Below, one piece after another: positions 5,085 to 6,189 of a DNA stretch of 6,189 nt. The position numbers and the translations under genes are program-made. The notes under the pieces were generated by a model. It saw nothing but the letters and a program-made list of their open reading frames with translations. It did no database searches and was not told the origin of the DNA. Within the stretch, counting starts at the first letter, position 1. Each line of letters starts with the position of its first letter. The stretch covers positions 1-6,189 of the forward strand of contig DJAN01000224.1 of the NCBI GenBank assembly GCA_002429615.1, read 5' to 3'. The stretch is from Lysobacteraceae bacterium UBA6001 (lineage in GTDB: Bacteria > Pseudomonadota > Gammaproteobacteria > Xanthomonadales > Xanthomonadaceae).

Positions 5085-6189
5085 TCAGGGGGCGCGCGGC
5101 GGCTCGATCTGCAGGAGCTGGCCCTGTTCTTCATCCGTCAGGACATACACCTTGCCGTCCGCGCCCACGCGGACATCGCGGATGCGCTGCTCCAGCTCGC
5201 CCAGCAGGCGCTCCTCGGACACGATGCGCTCGCCGTCCAGGGTCAGCCGGATCAGGTTGCGTTCGGCCAGCGAGCCCAGCAGCAGGCTGTCGTTCCAGGC
5301 ACTGCCCGCATGCCCGGTGTAGAACGCCATGCCGCTCACGCCGGGCGATTTCGGCCAGTAGTGATGCGGCTGCTCCAGGCCCTCGCGGGTCTGGCCCACC
5401 GATTCGGCAATCGGCTGGCCCGAATAGTCGATGCCCCAGGTGATCAGCGGCCAACCGTAGTTCTTGCCCGGTTCGGGCAGGTTGATCTCGTCGCCGCCGC
5501 GCGGGCCGTGTTCGCTTTCCCACAGCTTGCCGCTGCGCGGGTCGAAGGCCAGGCCCTGCGAATTGCGATGGCCATAGCTCCAGATCTCCGGCCGCGCGCC
5601 GGCCTGGTCCACGAACGGATTGTCCGCCGGCACGCTGCCGTCCAGGTTCAGCCGCACCAGCTTGCCCTGCAGCTTGTCCAGCTGCTGCGACATCATCCGC
5701 ATCGTGCGCTCGCCCTGGCTGATGAACACATGGCCCTGGCCATCGAACGCCAACCGCGAGCCGAAGTGGTTTTCCGCGTCGACCTTCGGCGCCTGCCGGT
5801 AGATCACCTGCACCGCGCTCAGCCCGGCGTCGTCCAGCACGCCGCGCGCCACGGCGGTGCCCGCCAGCACGCCTTCGCCGGGTTCGGCGTAGCTCAGGTA
5901 GACCTGCCGGCTCTGCGCGAAGTCCGGGGCGAGCGCGACGTCGAGCAGGCCGCCCTGGCCACGTGCGTACACCGCCGGCACGCCGGCCAGCGGCGCGGAG
6001 ATGCTGCCGTCGGCGCCGATGCGGCGCAGCTGGCCGCTACGCTCGGTGACCAGGAAGCCACCGTCCGGCAGCAGGGCCAGGCCCCACGGATGGGCCAGGC
6101 CGGTGGCGAGTTCGCGCACCTGGATCTCGCCGGCCTGGCTGGGCAGCGGACGCGGGGTGGCGTCGGCGGCGCTGCGGGCGCTGGGCGCG
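5085..6189 (-). CDS. PQQ-dependent aldose sugar dehydrogenase, 5' end outside the window
   Basis: This is a soluble six-bladed beta-propeller enzyme of the GSDH/YliI family, which uses the cofactor PQQ to oxidise aldose sugars in the periplasm. Family landmarks in order on the minus strand, with H, R and N numbered from a V at 6119: HPWGLALLPDGGFLVTER, GGLLDVALAPDF, AENHFGSRLAF (H118, likely equal to the catalytic base His144 of Acinetobacter soluble glucose dehydrogenase), GHRNSQGLAFD (R185 and N186, the PQQ-contact region), EHGPRGGDEIN, GKNYGWP and GVSGMAFYTG. The stop is TGA at 5085-5087. A GTG exists at 6117-6119 but is not the true start: the frame stays open to the window edge, reading ATPRPLPSQAGEIQVRELATGL, and the conserved first strand begins at IQVREL. 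The missing 5' part should hold a signal peptide. No strong terminator follows; a weak 5-bp hairpin (5067-5083) lies just after the stop, before the structured repeat. Natural substrate and electron acceptor cannot be told. Confidence 0.92.
   Translation of the reverse strand, partial: APSARSAADATPRPLPSQAGEIQVRELATGLAHPWGLALLPDGGFLVTERSGQLRRIGADGSISAPLAGVPAVYARGQGGLLDVALAPDFAQSRQVYLSYAEPGEGVLAGTAVARGVLDDAGLSAVQVIYRQAPKVDAENHFGSRLAFDGQGHVFISQGERTMRMMSQQLDKLQGKLVRLNLDGSVPADNPFVDQAGARPEIWSYGHRNSQGLAFDPRSGKLWESEHGPRGGDEINLPEPGKNYGWPLITWGIDYSGQPIAESVGQTREGLEQPHHYWPKSPGVSGMAFYTGHAGSAWNDSLLLGSLAERNLIRLTLDGERIVSEERLLGELEQRIRDVRVGADGKVYVLTDEEQGQLLQIEPPRAP

Noticed and set aside
5085..6119. GTG at 6117-6119 as the start of the PQQ dehydrogenase
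   Set aside because: The frame stays open to the window edge, the conserved first propeller strand begins before it, and no signal peptide follows it, so the gene is cut by the window boundary.
1..6189. tRNA, rRNA, CRISPR array, transposase, phage or defence genes
   Set aside because: Nothing of these kinds was seen on either strand; gene content and base composition look chromosomal and uniform.

Overview
The window is high-GC DNA from a gammaproteobacterium, most likely of the family Xanthomonadaceae (Stenotrophomonas, Xanthomonas, Pseudoxanthomonas or a relative). This rests on the wording of the proteins, above all the ferredoxin-NADP reductase starting MSSAFGAETVLEVRHW and ending AFVEK, on the strong GC bias at third codon positions, and on a structured intergenic repeat of a type I associate with this family. 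I could not run a search, so the genus stays open.

Layout, left to right. The left edge holds the end of an intergenic repeat (1-20) and a factor-independent terminator (79-108), both reading on the minus strand. Next come two minus-strand genes: an exported M3-family zinc peptidase (dcp type, 132-2333, TTG start with a strong Shine-Dalgarno site) and, upstream of it, an unrecognised integral membrane protein (2422-3012). A 114-bp divergent spacer separates that gene from a plus-strand pair: a two-cysteine glutathione-peroxidase-family enzyme (3127-3609, GTG start) and a small STAS/SpoIIAA-like protein (3596-4054) whose start codon overlaps the end of the peroxidase gene. This pair converges on fpr, a ferredoxin-NADP(+) reductase gene (4021-4800, minus), with a 34-bp tail-to-tail overlap. 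The 284-bp gap upstream of fpr holds its likely promoter, overlapped by a near-perfect 19-bp palindrome that looks like a Fur box, then a short direct repeat and a 104-bp element with 25-bp perfect inverted arms and nested hairpins. At the right edge is the 3' part of a periplasmic PQQ-dependent aldose dehydrogenase gene (5085 to beyond the window, minus).

The genes look like ordinary chromosomal housekeeping and stress genes, not an island or a defence system. A loose redox and iron theme joins the peroxidase and fpr. Fpr supplies NADPH electrons to ferredoxins, and a Fur-type operator would couple it to iron status. The two most notable items are that operator and the structured repeat, a 19-base core of which recurs inverted at the left end of the window. 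I see no phage, transposase, CRISPR, tRNA or rRNA.
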